A stretch of DNA of 62,125 nucleotides from Poronia punctata (GCA_022579005.1 MU401670.1:1-62125), one strand, 5' to 3'. Counted from the first letter of the stretch, positions 28,450 through 42,195 are shown. The notes: generated from the sequence alone by a model not told the origin. A program made the numbers and translations.

Positions 28450-30040
28450 ATTTAGTTAAAAATAAACTTTATTTAAATTATACTAATAAATATATTTTTG
28501 CTATAGCTTTATTATATATTTTTAAAAGTTTTATTTTACGTTTTTATAAATATAAATTATTTTAAGTAGCTAAATTAAAGTTTATAATATATATATATAA
28601 GCTAATTAAATATATGATTTAAGCTTAATTAAATTAAGTTAATAAAAGTATAGCTACCTTAAACTAAATAAACACAGCTTTTAAGCAGCGTTTTTTTATT
28701 TTAGCTAAATAATTAATAGTATAGCTTAAAAGTGTTAAAAACTAAGTAAAATTGCTTAGCTAATACTTTTAAGCTAATAAAAAGCTATTTTAAAAGCGTT
28801 TTACTTTAACTAAGCACTTTAAAAAAAGCTTTTATTATTTTTTATAAAGTTTAATAAACATTAAAGCTAGTAAGCTTTATAAAAGCAGTTTATAAAGTTT
28901 AAAATTGCTTAAAATACTAAGTTTATTAATAATATATAAGTATAGTAATATATTATTTATAAGCACTTTAAGTTATTTATATAAAAATAATTAATAGCTT
29001 TTATATATAATAAGCTAAAATAAAAAAGTACTTTATTAAAAAGTTTTTTATTTACTTTATAATAACTTATTATAATTTTAAATATTGCTTATAAATAGTA
29101 ATAAAGTATTATATATTAAAGTAAAAGCTTTTAAAAAGTTTTAATGCTTTTTTTTTTAAGTTTAAAAAAATAAATAGCTAAGTTTAAAAAATATAGTAGC
29201 TTAATAAAGCAAAGCTTAAATACTTATAAAGTATAGTTAATAATAAGCTTATAAGTATATTAGTTAGTACTAAGTATTTATTAAATAATTATATTATATA
29301 TATTAACTATATTATAAAAGTTATAAGCTAGCTTAAAAAGCCTTTAATTTATAAAGTATAGCTATAGTTTTTTTTAAGCTTTTGCTTTTATAATAAACGC
29401 TAATAATAATATATTTATAATAAGTATTTTTAATATAAGTAAAAGTAGGTATTAAAAAGCATTATAAATGCTTTATAAAAGGTATAAATAGTGTTTAAAA
29501 AGGTTTTTATATATCTTATAAGAAAATAAATACTTTAGTAAAAATTATATAATAGCTATAGTTAAACTATTAAAAAGTATTAAAGTAAATAATATAGTTA
29601 TTTTATATATAGCTGTTAATATAAATATAAGCTATAAATATAATTAAAAAGTAAATAGCTTTTATATATAGCTATAAATAAAGGCTTAAGTTAAAGCTAA
29701 ATAAGTTATTAAATATTAAAAGCTATATAAATAGCTTTTTATTTATTATAATTATATTAATAAAAGATTTAAAGTTTTATAAAAGATTTATTAATAATAA
29801 GTATAAGTATTATATAAGCATAAATAATTAATTAATATAATGCTTAAAGCTAGAGTATATTTTAATAAAATAATAAAAACTTAAAGCTAGTAATAAACGT
29901 ATTTTTTACTTATAAGCATTTTTTAAATAATATACTAGCTATTAATAAAATAACTTACTTATAAGTAAATAAAAAAAGTACTTTAAATAAGTATACGCTT
30001 ATATAATATCTAAGCTATAAGCTATATTATAAAAACTTTA
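28450..30040. repeat. RIP-mutated dispersed repeat, family R1, copy 2
   Basis: Partner of 640-2200 in the same orientation; see that entry for shared words. Length about 1.6 kb in both. The mutated state prevents recognition of the encoded protein. Confidence 0.65.
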
Positions 30041-32400
30041 GCTCTTTATTTATAATAATATAATAGTTAACTTTTATTTATTTAAATAACATTTTATTTA
30101 AAGTAGCTCTACTAAATACGTTTAAATATTTATAGTATTACTTTAATATAATCACTTTTACTAAGTATTATATATTTTATTAATTTAATAAATGCGTTTT
30201 CTTTTATAATATTTAATAACTTAATTTATTTTGTTTTGTTTAGTAAAAATAGTAAACGCTTTAGTTATAATAATAAATATTTAAAACATATAGTGCTTGT
30301 ACTATTTATATTTATCTCTTTTTAACCTATATAGTTTTTAAGCATTAGCCTTTTATAATTATTTAGCAGTAGTAGCTTTAGCTTTATAAGTAAAGTAGTA
30401 ATAGCTTATTTATAGTTTTTTTATTTAATATTTACTTTTATTAGTTATACTTTTATATTATATAGTGCATACTTAAGTTACTGTTTTAAGCTTTAAAAGG
30501 TTTAAGTCTTAAAATAAGTTAAATAGGTTTATGGTAAGATTTAATTAACCTTAGGTTTAATCTTATATACTTTAAATTATTTTATAGCTTTATAAATGTA
30601 CTGCTATATTAAAAAAATAAAGTTATTCTTTGCTTTATAAGTTATTTATCTATTATGCTAATTTTGTTTTTAGCTTTTATTTATAATTATATTAATAAAC
30701 GTTAGCTTTAGCTTTAAAATATAAAATTAAATTGCTTATAAAGTTTATTGCGATTTTTAAAGCTAGTACGCCGGTTTTTAATTGTTTAAAAATAGTAAAC
30801 GCTATTAGCAAAAGGTTATAAAAATATTATAATAATAAACTTTTTTTAATAATTATATTATACTTTATATTAAAATAAAAAGGGCATTATATAAAACGTA
30901 AGCTTATACTTTTAAACAAGCTTATAATGCTTAATTTATTATTTATATTCTTTTTTTAATATAGCTTGCTATTTATATAAGTTTAAACCTTTTAATTTTT
31001 TTAGCTTATAAATATTTTAATATTTTAGTAGTAAAGTTTATATTTAATAAAAAGATATAAATTTGCCTTTATATTTATAAAAGCTTTAGTGCTTAAATTA
31101 TATTTATTATTTAAAATAATATAGTTAGCTATTAAAAGATTCCTTTTAAAAAAGTCTTTTTAAAAGTTAACAAATATTTTAATATATTTTTATTTTTAAA
31201 GCTAATATAATACTATGCTTAATATAAACGTTTAATTTTTTTTAGCTAAATTCTTTTCTATACTTTTAATATATTTATTATTTTTATTTGTTTAAAAAAA
31301 TAGCGCTAATTTAAGCAGCCTTTAAATGTTTAAAGTTTGCTATTTTAATATAGTTACTCTTTTAATGACTTTATTTATAAGAAATAAAATAATATCTTTT
31401 TATAATTAATAATTTAGCTTATTTAAATTTTAGCTTAGTATAAATAATACTATTTATTTAGTACTTAAACTTAAAATTATATAATAGTTATTTTTAGTTA
31501 TTTTTTCTTCTTTATTTTAAAGTTTAAAGTTTAGTAGTAAGTCTTTTAAACTAAACCGCTTATTTTAAGTTTAAGTTTATATTTTTAAAATTAACTCTTA
31601 TTTATTTAAAAAGGTTTTATATTGCTAATAATTAAAAATTTAAGCAAATTATATAATATTATATAAAACTAATAGCTATGTTTATTTTTTTTGCAAGCAA
31701 AATATATTTAGCTAATTTAATAACTTATTTTATATATTATATTTAAACTTTAATTAAAGTATTTAAGCTTAACTAGCTTATTTTTTACATTTAATCTTAA
31801 AATTGCTAAACTTGTTTTAATAATTTTTTTAAAACTTTAGTACTTAATTTAAGCTATTTTATACTTATTTAAATTATAGTACTACTAATAAAAACGTTTT
31901 AATACTTTTTAAAAGGTTTTTAAAATTAGTTTTTATTTTTTTTAATAAAGTAAAAAATATTAATTTTTTAGCTGCTAATCTTTTTATTTAGCTAGCAATA
32001 TATTAAAGCTATTAAAAGTATATTAACTATTTAATAAAGCTTAGCTAGTTATACTTTTATATATATTTTTATTGCTATTTTAGCTATTTATTTAATTAGC
32101 TATATAAAAGTTATTTAATATACCTAGTTTTTTTAAAATTACTTTATATTTATATATGTTTTTTTAAAAATTATATATTAAAACTAATAAGTTATTAAAA
32201 TAACTATATTTAATAAAATGCTTATATTATTAAAAAATACAGTTATAATTAAAATTAATATAAAAATAGTTTTATAAAAAGTCTTTTTTTATTTATTTAA
32301 TATAAAAGTTTATAATAAAAAACAATTTTTTATATATATTATATTAATTTTATATTTTCTTGCTAGTAATTAAGTTTTAATAGCTTGCTTTATTTTAAAC

Positions 32401-32776
32401 TTAATTAAGTTCTTTATAACTTGTGCTTAAGTACTTTACTATTCTCCTCTTTATAAAGTGGTTATATACTGTATATAAGTAGTTAGCCCAACTACCCAGG
32501 CCACTCTTGGAAAATATGACTAAATACGGGTAGCACGGCAAGATTGTAACAATATTATGCTGTCGACTACGCCGGCAATGCATGGTCGCTAGAAAGGGAA
32601 CTTTTCAGGGATATAGATTGACTGCTAAGAGCTTATCACCAGGGTTGGGCGGTGGCGCGAGGTTCAACGCCGATGGCTGACTTGTCCAACGGCTTGGGCC
32701 ACCTCGTCGATACAAGCGATTCCCCAATGAGACGGCTTTATACGGCCTTGCTCTTAACAGCCACAGCAGGCTTAAC
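32401..32776. other. Downstream flank of the NCBP3-like gene
   Basis: Transition from the AT block into the gene island; expected to hold the 3' UTR of the minus-strand gene. No other gene is supported. Confidence 0.5.
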
Positions 32777-34233
32777 TCAATCAAAAAGGTCGCCGGCTTT
32801 TTGGCGCTGCCTAGGCCGCCCCCCAGCTCCGTCCTCGAACAGCTCTTTGCCAGTGTTACTGCCAAACTTGTCTGGGAAAAGCTCCCTAACTGTTTTGCTA
32901 GCAGAACCTTTGATGGCGAAACCTGCATTCGAACTGATCTGACTAGCTGAACCGCGGATATTGAAAGTTGAGCTCCCTGTAGAGCCTGGGCTGGTAACCC
33001 TATCGGCCAACTTGCCCTTACCCTTGCTCTTGCCGGTTCCGTTTCCAGGAACCACGATGCGGTCTCCCAGCTTACGGCTTGCGGTGTGTGTGCCCGGCAT
33101 ATCGCTACTACCGTCCATCAGAGGGAGTGTAATGCCCTTGGCGAGCAAGGCAGCCGCATCTTCAACTCGGTCACCGAGGCGCCCGTTCTCTGATATACGA
33201 CCTGCTTCGGTGGGGAAGAGTTCGCGGGCTCGATTTTGCCGACCGATATGACTCTTGATGGCATGCGCCCTACTGCGATTGCGATCATACATGCCAACCG
33301 AGTCCCCGCCTGTTGTATTAATTCTATCCCAAGTAGCATCCCGATATCGTGCTGGCGAAGCCGAGCGATCTCTCGAGGTCCCCTGCCTTGGACTAGTGCT
33401 AATAGGAAACAACTCCTTTCCGCGATTTAATGGCCGGTACGGGTCCAGATTCGCTCGCCGCTCGACAGGTTCCGAGTCTGGTGTGTGTGACCGTCTGGGC
33501 TGTAATCGCGCTCTGGTTGGCGGAGTAGAAGCTACGTAGCTGTCGTCGTATAAATTCACATCAAACATATCATCGCCCTCGTCAGCCCTTGCGCTCCGCC
33601 TACGTCCCCGAGAGAAGTTAACACCATCCCTATCGCGGTATCGTCTTGTTTCATTATTTCGCCGCCTTTCCTCCGGATCATATTTGGGATTGAGCAGGTA
33701 GAATCGACTACGGGATGCGGCGCCTGCTTGCTTCTTATCACTGTCGAGAGCGGCCCGTATTTGCAGAATAACTTCTGGTTTTTTTGAATAGGACTTCGCT
33801 GGGAGCAAGTGTCTCGGGTGCAAATTGGAGATATCAGAGATGGGTTCGGCAGACAGGATAGCGAGGGCGTGAGAGGCCATATCGGAGGACGCAAAGCGTA
33901 AACTAGCGGAATTGTCGTCTATCCACTCTATCCTCTCGAGGTCTAGTGAGTATTCGGAACAATGTTCCGCAACATATCCTTTGACGTCATCAGGGTTCAT
34001 CAGGTCGAGGCCCTGAAGGAACACCTTCGTAGGAGCGCGCGCATCAGGTTCCTCTTGGACTTCCCCATCGTCGATTTCGCCAGGTGAACGAGAACCCTAA
34101 TAAATGAGACAGTCAGCTTGAGACGCGTACGAGAAGTGGTAGGACAAACATGGTCAGGCTCGGGAATGATAGGTTCGTCCGGAACAAGATCGATATCAAT
34201 GTCCATGTCATGATCAAGGTCCATCGAATCCAT
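32777..34233 (-). CDS. Nuclear cap-binding protein subunit 3 (NCBP3)-like protein, 2 exons
   Basis: Probable homologue of NCBP3, which binds the mRNA cap and links transcripts to export and processing factors in the nucleus. Exons on the minus strand: 34233-34150 and 34096-32777, joined by a 53-nt intron (GTTTGT donor, TTATTAG acceptor), giving 467 residues. The N-terminus is acidic (MDSMDLDHDMDIDIDLVPDE). An RRM-like domain at about residues 52-110 has VFLQGLDLM, then RIEWIDDNSASLRF; Trp86-Ile-Asp-Asp corresponds to the WLDD motif of the family. The remainder is basic, Arg/Ser-rich and probably disordered. It carries repeated short motifs: [RK]ELF[PE] four times and L[GA]DR[VI] three times, and ends AGDLFD. 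The ATG is the first in frame; upstream codons lack Met. The gene stands alone between two RIP-mutated blocks yet shows no RIP damage. Family assignment rests on the WIDD domain and overall layout. Confidence 0.82.
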
Positions 34234-34640
34234 GGCGACAGTCGGTGCGCGGTAGCGCCCGGGCAGTAGGCCAAGAAGGAGACGTCGAGGTGGGGGTTTA
34301 TTGTCTGGTACGAGAAATCTTTGAATTGGGGTTTGGAGCAACAGATAGGCGTTGATAAGGTGTTAAGTATAGAGGCTAGAGGTATTGTATAAAACCCCTA
34401 TGGCGGCAAGTGATTAAGAGTTCCTTTCCTACTCGTATGCATGAGCATTGATGCAAAAGCTTGTTGCGGTAATCTATGGTGGAAATGTTGTGTTAGAGGA
34501 CAGTACTTACATACCTGGCACGCCTGGTTTATGCGAGTATAGGTAGATCGCAATTGTAGAACAGCCTAATCGTGCCACGCCCCACCTTTATTTGGATTTG
34601 CCCAAGGCTTACTACCTAAAGATGGTGCTGTGTACCAAAA
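34234..34640. promoter_or_regulatory. Upstream region of the NCBP3-like gene
   Basis: About 400 bp of normal-composition DNA before composition drops into the long AT block. It must hold the promoter and leader of the minus-strand gene. No specific element recognised. Confidence 0.45.
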
Positions 34641-35147
34641 TAGCTACTTTTCTAAAATAACCACTTTTGCTGAAATTTTAACTTTGCTGAAACAAAAAGA
34701 AAACACTTGTGCAGTAACTTTAAAAATCTAAAGAAATTATAGTAACTAGATAAATTATTTTGCTACTTAATAGAAATTAAAAAAATATATATTATAAAGG
34801 TTATAAGTATATAAAGGACAATATTAAAAAGAAGTATAAGGTATAAAGCAAAATAATTTATATTTAACTTTTTAGTTATTTTTATTTAATAATTAAATAA
34901 ATAAAATACCTATAGCTATAAAACTTAAAATATAGTTTATTTAAATAGTAATAAGTTTAATAAAAGGTGTAAAGAATTTAATTTATAAAAAATATAAAGC
35001 TTAAAATCTTTTTAAATTCTTTAATATATATACTTTTACGTTTTTTTAAATACTTTAATAATAAAAGATTTAAAATATTAAATATAACTATATATAAATA
35101 GCTAGAATTTTGCTTTATGTTTATTTTAACTTTTATTATTATAGCCC
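34641..35147. repeat. AT-rich DNA between the NCBP3-like island and element A
   Basis: Transitional, increasingly A/T-rich DNA without a gene. The final four bases (35144-35147, GCCC) match those following the right LTR of element A. Confidence 0.6.
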
Positions 35148-35389
35148 TAGTTATAAATTAGTTAAATAGTAGTATAGCTAACTAGGTAGCCTATAGCTAT
35201 TACCTCTTTTAACTATAAATACTAGGGCCTATGCTTATAAACAGCTGCAGCTTTACTATAGTATACACATATAGGTTTGCACACTTTATAAGATCTTAAA
35301 GGCTTTTTCTTTTCTTTTTTATAAAGATCTTTATTAATAGATTAAGTTACTTTTAAAAGCCTTGCTTTTTTTATAACTTAATTATAATA
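35148..35389 (+). repeat. Left (5') LTR of element A
   Basis: 242 bp, direct repeat of 41390-41636. Begins tagttataaattagtt and ends cttaattataata. Its left part keeps more C and G (ctaggtagcctatagc, attacctc) than the right LTR; its right part keeps fewer. Confidence 0.9.
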
Positions 35390-38300
35390 ATTTTAAAGTT
35401 ATTAATAGAAGTTAAAAAGTATATTACTTTAACTTGCTAGTTTAATTTAAATTAAACTAACTTAACTTAGTAGTACTACTTAACTAGATTATTAAAACTA
35501 ATACTTTAGCTACTTATATTAACTAAGATTATAGCTTAAAAACTAAAAAACGCATAAAAATATATATAGCTAAAAAGTAATAAGCTTTAACTAAAGCACT
35601 ATACTTAAATAGTAATTTTATTAAATTATGTTAAAAACTTAATAAAAGTTTATAAATAAAAGCTTATAAATAATTTTTAATAATTTTTATTTTTTTAAAA
35701 GAAATAAGTACTAAAATTTTAGGTTATAACTTAAAAAGATTTAAAAATAAAACAACTTTTAATACTTTAATAAAATAAGCTTAAGTTTTTAACTAATGTT
35801 TTACTAAAAATACGTTTAAAAACTTTTGCTATATATTTATAATTAAATTTCTTTTTTAAAAAATATAAAATATTATAAGGACCTTTGCTAAGCTATATAT
35901 TTAAAAAATAAATAAACTTAGTTTTTTATTTATAGCTTTTATTAAAAATAAATATAAAGTAATTGTCAAGTTTAATAAAACTATAAATGTTAAAGCATTT
36001 AATAACTTAATAAGTACTTATTTTAATATAGTATTTTAAAAATTTAAAATTTAAAATTTAATTTTAATTACTTATTAAGTTTAAGCTAACTTAATATATT
36101 TTTTATTATTAAATAGTTAATAAATTATAACTAACTTAGTTTATTAAGCTTACTTTTTAACTTCTTTAAAATTAAAAAAATTAAAAAGCTTAAAGCTAAA
36201 GTATAACGCTTAAAGTAATTAAAAAACTAAAGCTATAATTATAATAAAAGTGCACTTTTACTAGTACTAAACTAAAATAAAAAAATTATAAACTATATAG
36301 CTTAAAAGCTAATATTAGTATAAAAAAAGATTAATTGCTTTAAAAGTTAAATTATTAATATTAACTAATAACTAGTAAACTTACTAGCTTATAGCTAATT
36401 TTTATTTTAAAACATTATAGCTTTAACTATTATAATAGTATAGCTTTATAAATTTATAGAAATAAAAGTATTTACTTTTTATAAAAAAATAAATAAAAAA
36501 GTTATATTTAAAATATAGTTATAATATATATATAACTACTTTAAAGCTAATAAAAACTAGTTTATTAATAATAAAGCTAAGCTAGCTAATATTAAAGTAT
36601 ACTTTAAAAGCATAGTAGCTAAAAACTTATAGCTATACTTATAAAACAACTACGTTAATATAATTAATATACTAACTAAGCTTTTAAATTATTTAAAAAG
36701 TAAATATAAAAATATAAATTAAAAATAATATATTAAGGTTAAATATTAAGAGTTAAAAATAAAACGCTTAGCTAACTATTAAAACTTTAAAAATAGCTAT
36801 ATATAACTTTCTAGTAAAAAAGAGAAACTATAATCTAAATAAAAAAAAGTTTTATAATAAACTAATTACTTATTTATAATATAAAACTATAGCTTAATAC
36901 TTTAATAACAATATTAATTTTAATATATTTATTTAATATTATATATAAGTAGTTTATACTTTTTAGTAAGAAAATAAATAAAAGTTAACTTAAAAGCTTA
37001 TAAGCAATATAAACAACTTTTATAATAATAATATTATTAAAATAATGTAAATAAACTTAGCAAAACTAAATATTATTATAAAAGATTATATTTAGCTTTA
37101 TAATAAAAAAACCTAGTTTATAACTTTTTTTATACTTATAACTTAAAATATTAGCTAAGAAGATAAAAGAATTTATTATTAAAAGCTAATATTTTAATTA
37201 TAAAAAATAAAAATATACTTTTTATAATTGCTTACTAAAAGAATAGATTAAATTAAGCAGTTTTTATAGCTTATAGTTATAATGCTTATAGTTTTTTAAA
37301 AATAAAAAAATAAAAACAAGCTTTAAAAAATAACTTTAAAATAAACAAACTTTTACTTAAAAAAGGTATTGCTAAATATTAACGCGTATAAAAAAATAAA
37401 TATAATAAATAAATATATAAAAAAAGACTTTTTTATATTTAGCTATATACTATTAAATAATAAATCTTTTTTATAAATAGATAATATTTTAAGTAATATA
37501 AAATCTAATATATATATACTAATAAATACGCTATTAGTAATAAAAATTAAAGCTAGTTTAAATTTAAGAACTATTATAAACTTTAATTATTAAATAGTAA
37601 CTAGATTTAAAAAAGAAAGTTATTAAAAATATATATAAAATTTTAATAACTACTTTTTTAAGTAAATAAATAAATATTTAAAAATGTTTCTTTAATAATA
37701 TTATATATATAATATAATATAATACTAAAAAAGTTGTAGTTTGCTAAATATAAAGTATTAATTAACTATAAATATTGTTAATTTATATGTTTTTAAACTT
37801 TATTTATAAAGTTTAATTATTTTTTAAATAAGGATATTTATTTATAAATACTTAAAAAACTATTACTTAGCTAAAAAGCAAAGCAATACTAGTTTTTATA
37901 AAAAGAAAGCTAAATAAAAACTTTTAAGTAAACTTTATAAAAACTAATATTAAAAAAATAAAATAACTTATAACTATAATTAAAAAAATAACTTATTTAA
38001 AAAACTGCGCTAAAAATAAAGCTTTTTTAAAAAGTAAATAGCTTAGTATAAAAAAAAGTATTAGTTAAACTTTATTTACTTATTATTCTTTTGTTTTAAT
38101 ATATAGTTTAAATTAATTAGTTTAAGGAAAAAATTAAAATAACTAGTATAAAAAATTAACTTTATTATTAAAAAATAAAAAGTTAAAAAGTTTTTTAATA
38201 AAAAAAGCAAAAAACTAAAAAACAAGCGCTAAAAGTAATATTTTTTAAATATTATAACCTTTTATATACTTTTAGTAACGTAAACTTAAATAATCTTTTT

Positions 38301-41300
38301 TTATAATAGTAAAAAGTAAACTATTTAATAAAGGCTTTTAAAAAACAACTTATTTAATAACTTAAAATATAGTTTACTATATAAAATGTTTTTTAATAAA
38401 TTAAAAGCAGTTTAAAAGTACTTTATAAACTACTTTTAAAGAAAATTATAAAACCAAGTAATGCTTTATAAGCGCTATTAGTACTATTTATAAAAAAGTT
38501 ATATAACAAATTATGCTTTTATATTAAATACTAAAAACTTCATAGTTTAATAAAGAAAATTATTAGTTTTTACTTTTAATGAAATTTTGTTTTTTGCAAA
38601 TTTATAAAGCTAAAATATTTATTAAAATTAATATATAATAACCATTTTATTAAATTTAAATAATAATAAAAATAAAGAATTTTATAATATTTTATATTTA
38701 ATATAAAGCATATAAATATAAAGTACTTTTATTTAGTTTAACTAATAAGTTATTAATATTTTAAAAGTATATAAATAATATATTATTTAATTATTTAAAC
38801 TAACTTTGCTATAGTTATATTAATAATATTTTAATATATTTTAATATAATAAAAAGTATTAAAAATATATAAAAACGTATTATTATAGCTAAAAAAGTAA
38901 AACTATAAGTAAACTTTAAAAAATTTAAGTTTTATATTATTAAAACTAAGTTTTTAAAGTATATAATAAGTATTTAAAGTGTTAGCATTAAGTTTATTAA
39001 AGTTAAAGTAGTTTTAAAATAAGCTATGCTAATAATTATAAAAAGTATATAATTATTTTTAAAATTCTATAAAAGATTTATATATAAGTATAGCTAAAAA
39101 GTAAAACTATTAATAACGCTAATATATTATAATATAACTTTTACTTAAAATAAGTACTATAAAAAACATTTTAAAAACTAAAAAGAAAATCCTTTTAGCT
39201 TTTTTTAATACTATTATAATTATAACTAATTTAAAAAAATAAAAATAAATATATTAAATATAATAATAGCTAGCACTTTATTATAACTTTACTTAAGCAA
39301 AAAATAGTAATTTATAGTATTTTACTTTAAAATAATAATAAAAATAAAGTTAAACTATAATATTTATAATAAAAAAATATTAGTAGTAATACGAGTAATA
39401 AAAAAATAGTAAGCTAAATTAGTTAGCTATTAAAAAAACCCTATTTTTAGTTATTCTAAACTATAAAGCCTTTAAATATTTTAGTATAAAGTAGCATTTT
39501 AACTTATAATAGGCAAAATAGTATATATTACTAGCTAAAGATAACTTTATAATAACTTATAAGCTAAAAGGAACAATGATAGTAAATATATTATAAAAAA
39601 AGTAAAAATAAAACTACAATGTTATATAATATTTTTTAAGATAGTAGGTTTTAAATTTATAGCAAAATAAATAAGCAAAATATTTATTAAAATATTAATA
39701 TTTACACTTTTAAAAAAGGAAGATTTTTATAAGCTTTTAACTTATTAATAAAATTTTATAAAAAAGAAATTGTAAATATATTAGTAAAAAGTATAAATAT
39801 TGCTTAAATCTTTTAAAAAATTAAAAATTTATAAACTATATAAAATAGGTTAATAATATATATAAAAAAAGCTAGTAGTTTTAAACTTGCCTTTTTTATA
39901 AACAAAGCTTATTATAAAAGCTTATAAATAAATATTAATAATATACTTAATTTTTTTATTATAATTAATAGCTAAATAATATTAGGAGCTTAAACTTAAA
40001 AATAATTATAATTATTATGTTTTTAATTGCTTATAGTGCTAACTAGCAAAGGTTTTAAGAAATAAAATAATAAAAACTTAATATTTTTGCTAATACTAAA
40101 CTGCATATAGCAATATATAGTAATTAATTTAAATAAATGCTTAAAAATAAATAAGGTTTTAATAACATTATAGTTATAGTAAATAAACTAAGTAAAAAGT
40201 TTTAAATAATACTATATACTATTAAAATAATAGTATAATAAGCAGCTTAAATATATTATAAAAGTCTTTTTAAGTATTTAGCTTATTTATAATAGTAATA
40301 TTAAATTAAAACTATAATTTATAATAGTATTTAAAAATAAAGTAGCTAAAAATTTTAAAACTATTTAAATATTAGCTTTATTAAAATATTATAAGTTTAT
40401 AAAATAAGCAAATGTTATAAATAAATATTTAAACTAATAGCTACGCTTTTATTTTAACTACTATTAAAATAACTAGTTAAAATAAATACTTATAATAAAC
40501 TATGCTTAAGTAGCTATAATATATAAGTTTATAAAGCTTTTGCTTTATAAAATAAAAATAAGATTTTTAATACCTTTTTACTGTAACTAAAAAAACAAAA
40601 CTACTAAATAAAAAATAAAAAAACTATTATAAAAAAAGTTTAATTATATTAAAATGCTTAATAATAAGCTTGCAAAATTAAAACACATGTTAATATAATA
40701 AAAGTATATTTATAGCAAATATAATAATATATAATAAACTAAGCTAATAAAGGCTATAACAAGCTTACCTTTAATATAAAAAACTATATATTTATTATTA
40801 AAAAATAGTAGTTTTAATAAATAAACTAACCATTTTATAAACTTAATTACTTTATAACCTAATAAAACCTTTAAATTTTATTATAAAAAAGCAATATATA
40901 TACTTTTAAAGTGCTAACTTTATAGTAATTAACTAATAAGTATTATGCTAAATAACTTTATAAATATTTAAATAACTTTTTGCTAGAGTAAAATTTTAAG
41001 AACCTTAATAAAAAAACTATAAAGCTAATAAGTAAAAAAAAAGTTTATAGTTAATAAATATAAATATTAAAACTATATTATAATAAGCTATAAAATAAAG
41101 TTAATTAAAAAGGTTAAATTATTAACAAAAAATAGTATTTAGCTAAAAACTTTAAAAGTAGCGCAAAATTACTAAAATAATTTTATAAACAATACTTTAA
41201 AGCTATAAAACCTTTAGTTTAACTAGCTATATAGCTATAAGCAGCAAAAAAAAACCAGTTTAATAAACTTTATAATAATAATAATAATAATATAATAATA

Positions 41301-41389
41301 AATTTATTATAAAGAATATAATAAAAGAATGTATAGTAAAATATAAAAGTTAAATATACTTTAAAATAAGTTATTTCTTTAAAAGAAAG

Positions 41390-41636
41390 TAGTTATAAAT
41401 TAGTTAAATAGTAGTATAGCTAACTAAGTAGCTTATAGCTATTATCTTTTTTAACTATAAATACTAAGGCCTGCACTTGTAAATAGCTATAGCTTTATTA
41501 TAGTGTGTATATATAGGTTTGCATACTTTATAAGATCTTAAAAGCTTTTTCTTTTTTCTCTCTTTACTTTAAGATTTCTATTAATAGATTAAGTTACCTT
41601 TAAAAGCCTTGCCTTTTTTATAACCTAATTATAATA
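41390..41636 (+). repeat. Right (3') LTR of element A
   Basis: 247 bp, preceded by the purine tract at 41381-41389. Ends cctaattataata. Its right part keeps C residues (ttacctttaaaagccttgcc, taacctaatt) that are T in the left LTR. Confidence 0.9.
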
Positions 41637-41966
41637 GCCCCCTTTATTATTATATTATTTAAAAGACTAAAAAGTTAGTTTTATAAAAGATTTATATTAA
41701 AACGCAAATTACGCTATTTTAATAAATAAGATCACTTTTTAATAGTAAAAAAGTGTTTAGTAAAATGTTTATTAATTATGTTTATAAAAATAAGTTATAA
41801 TTATAATTACTACGTTTATAAAATAACTTATAACTTATTTTTACTTTAAATATACTTATTTAAGTTTATTTTTACTTATTATATATATTAATTAAAGATC
41901 CCTTTTTACTATAATACTTAGCATTTTAATAAACAAGTTTTAACTTAATTATTTAACTTTTATAAC
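41637..41966. repeat. AT-rich spacer between elements A and B
   Basis: 330 bp, no gene seen. Starts with the GCCC flank of element A and ends with ATAAC (41962-41966), the left target-site copy of element B. Confidence 0.7.
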
Positions 41967-42195
41967 TGTAATAGGTTAATAGCAATAGTGCACTTGTTAG
42001 TATAGTTTAAATAAAGTCTATTTTTTAGCTAACAAAAAAAAAAAGAAAATATAATAAGTTGTATGCATATTGCTTATGCGCTTATATAGCTATTTAACTA
42101 CTTTATTTTAAGCTAAGCATTGCTAAGCAATGCTTATAAGCTAAAGTAATAGCTAACGTGCTAATATAATAACTTTAAGCTTTTAGCTTATAATA
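41967..42195 (-). repeat. Left (3') LTR of element B
   Basis: 229 bp. Keeps TGTAATAGG at its outer end, while the inner end has tttaagcttttagcttataata. Contains the hairpin at 42115-42135. Confidence 0.93.
42115..42135. repeat. Conserved hairpin in element B LTR
   Basis: Perfect inverted repeat with 10-bp arms and a 1-base centre (aagcattgct / agcaatgctt). The identical sequence occurs in the other LTR at 48785-48805, with intact CpA and TpG sites in both copies. Confidence 0.85.

Larger units (their letters stand above)
27600..32400. repeat. AT-rich RIP-degraded repeat block
   Basis: A/T-dominated DNA between the Myb island and the NCBP3-like island, with no surviving open frame. It contains a 15-bp tandem array (27961-28050), the second copy of repeat R1 (28450-30040) and a short R2-like piece (32030-32170). 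CpA and TpG are scarce; remaining C/G lie mainly in GCT, AGC and CG contexts. Confidence 0.8.
35148..41636 (+). mobile_element. Element A: full-length RIP-inactivated Ty3/gypsy-like LTR retrotransposon
   Basis: 6489 bp bounded by direct LTRs at 35148-35389 and 41390-41636. A purine tract (aaaagaaag, 41381-41389) directly precedes the right LTR and gives plus orientation. At about 38650-38870 the plus strand still shows the order of a reverse transcriptase core: a degenerate PFGLTNAPATFQ-like stretch, then a YIDDILIYS-like stretch near 38806-38850, typical of Ty3/gypsy elements once C-to-T and G-to-A changes are allowed for. No long open frame survives, so it cannot move by itself. GCCC flanks both ends (35144-35147, 41637-41640); a 5-bp duplication AGCCC sharing the terminal A is also possible. 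The matching flanks indicate a single insertion event. A second, inverted copy lies at 56190 onward. Confidence 0.88.
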
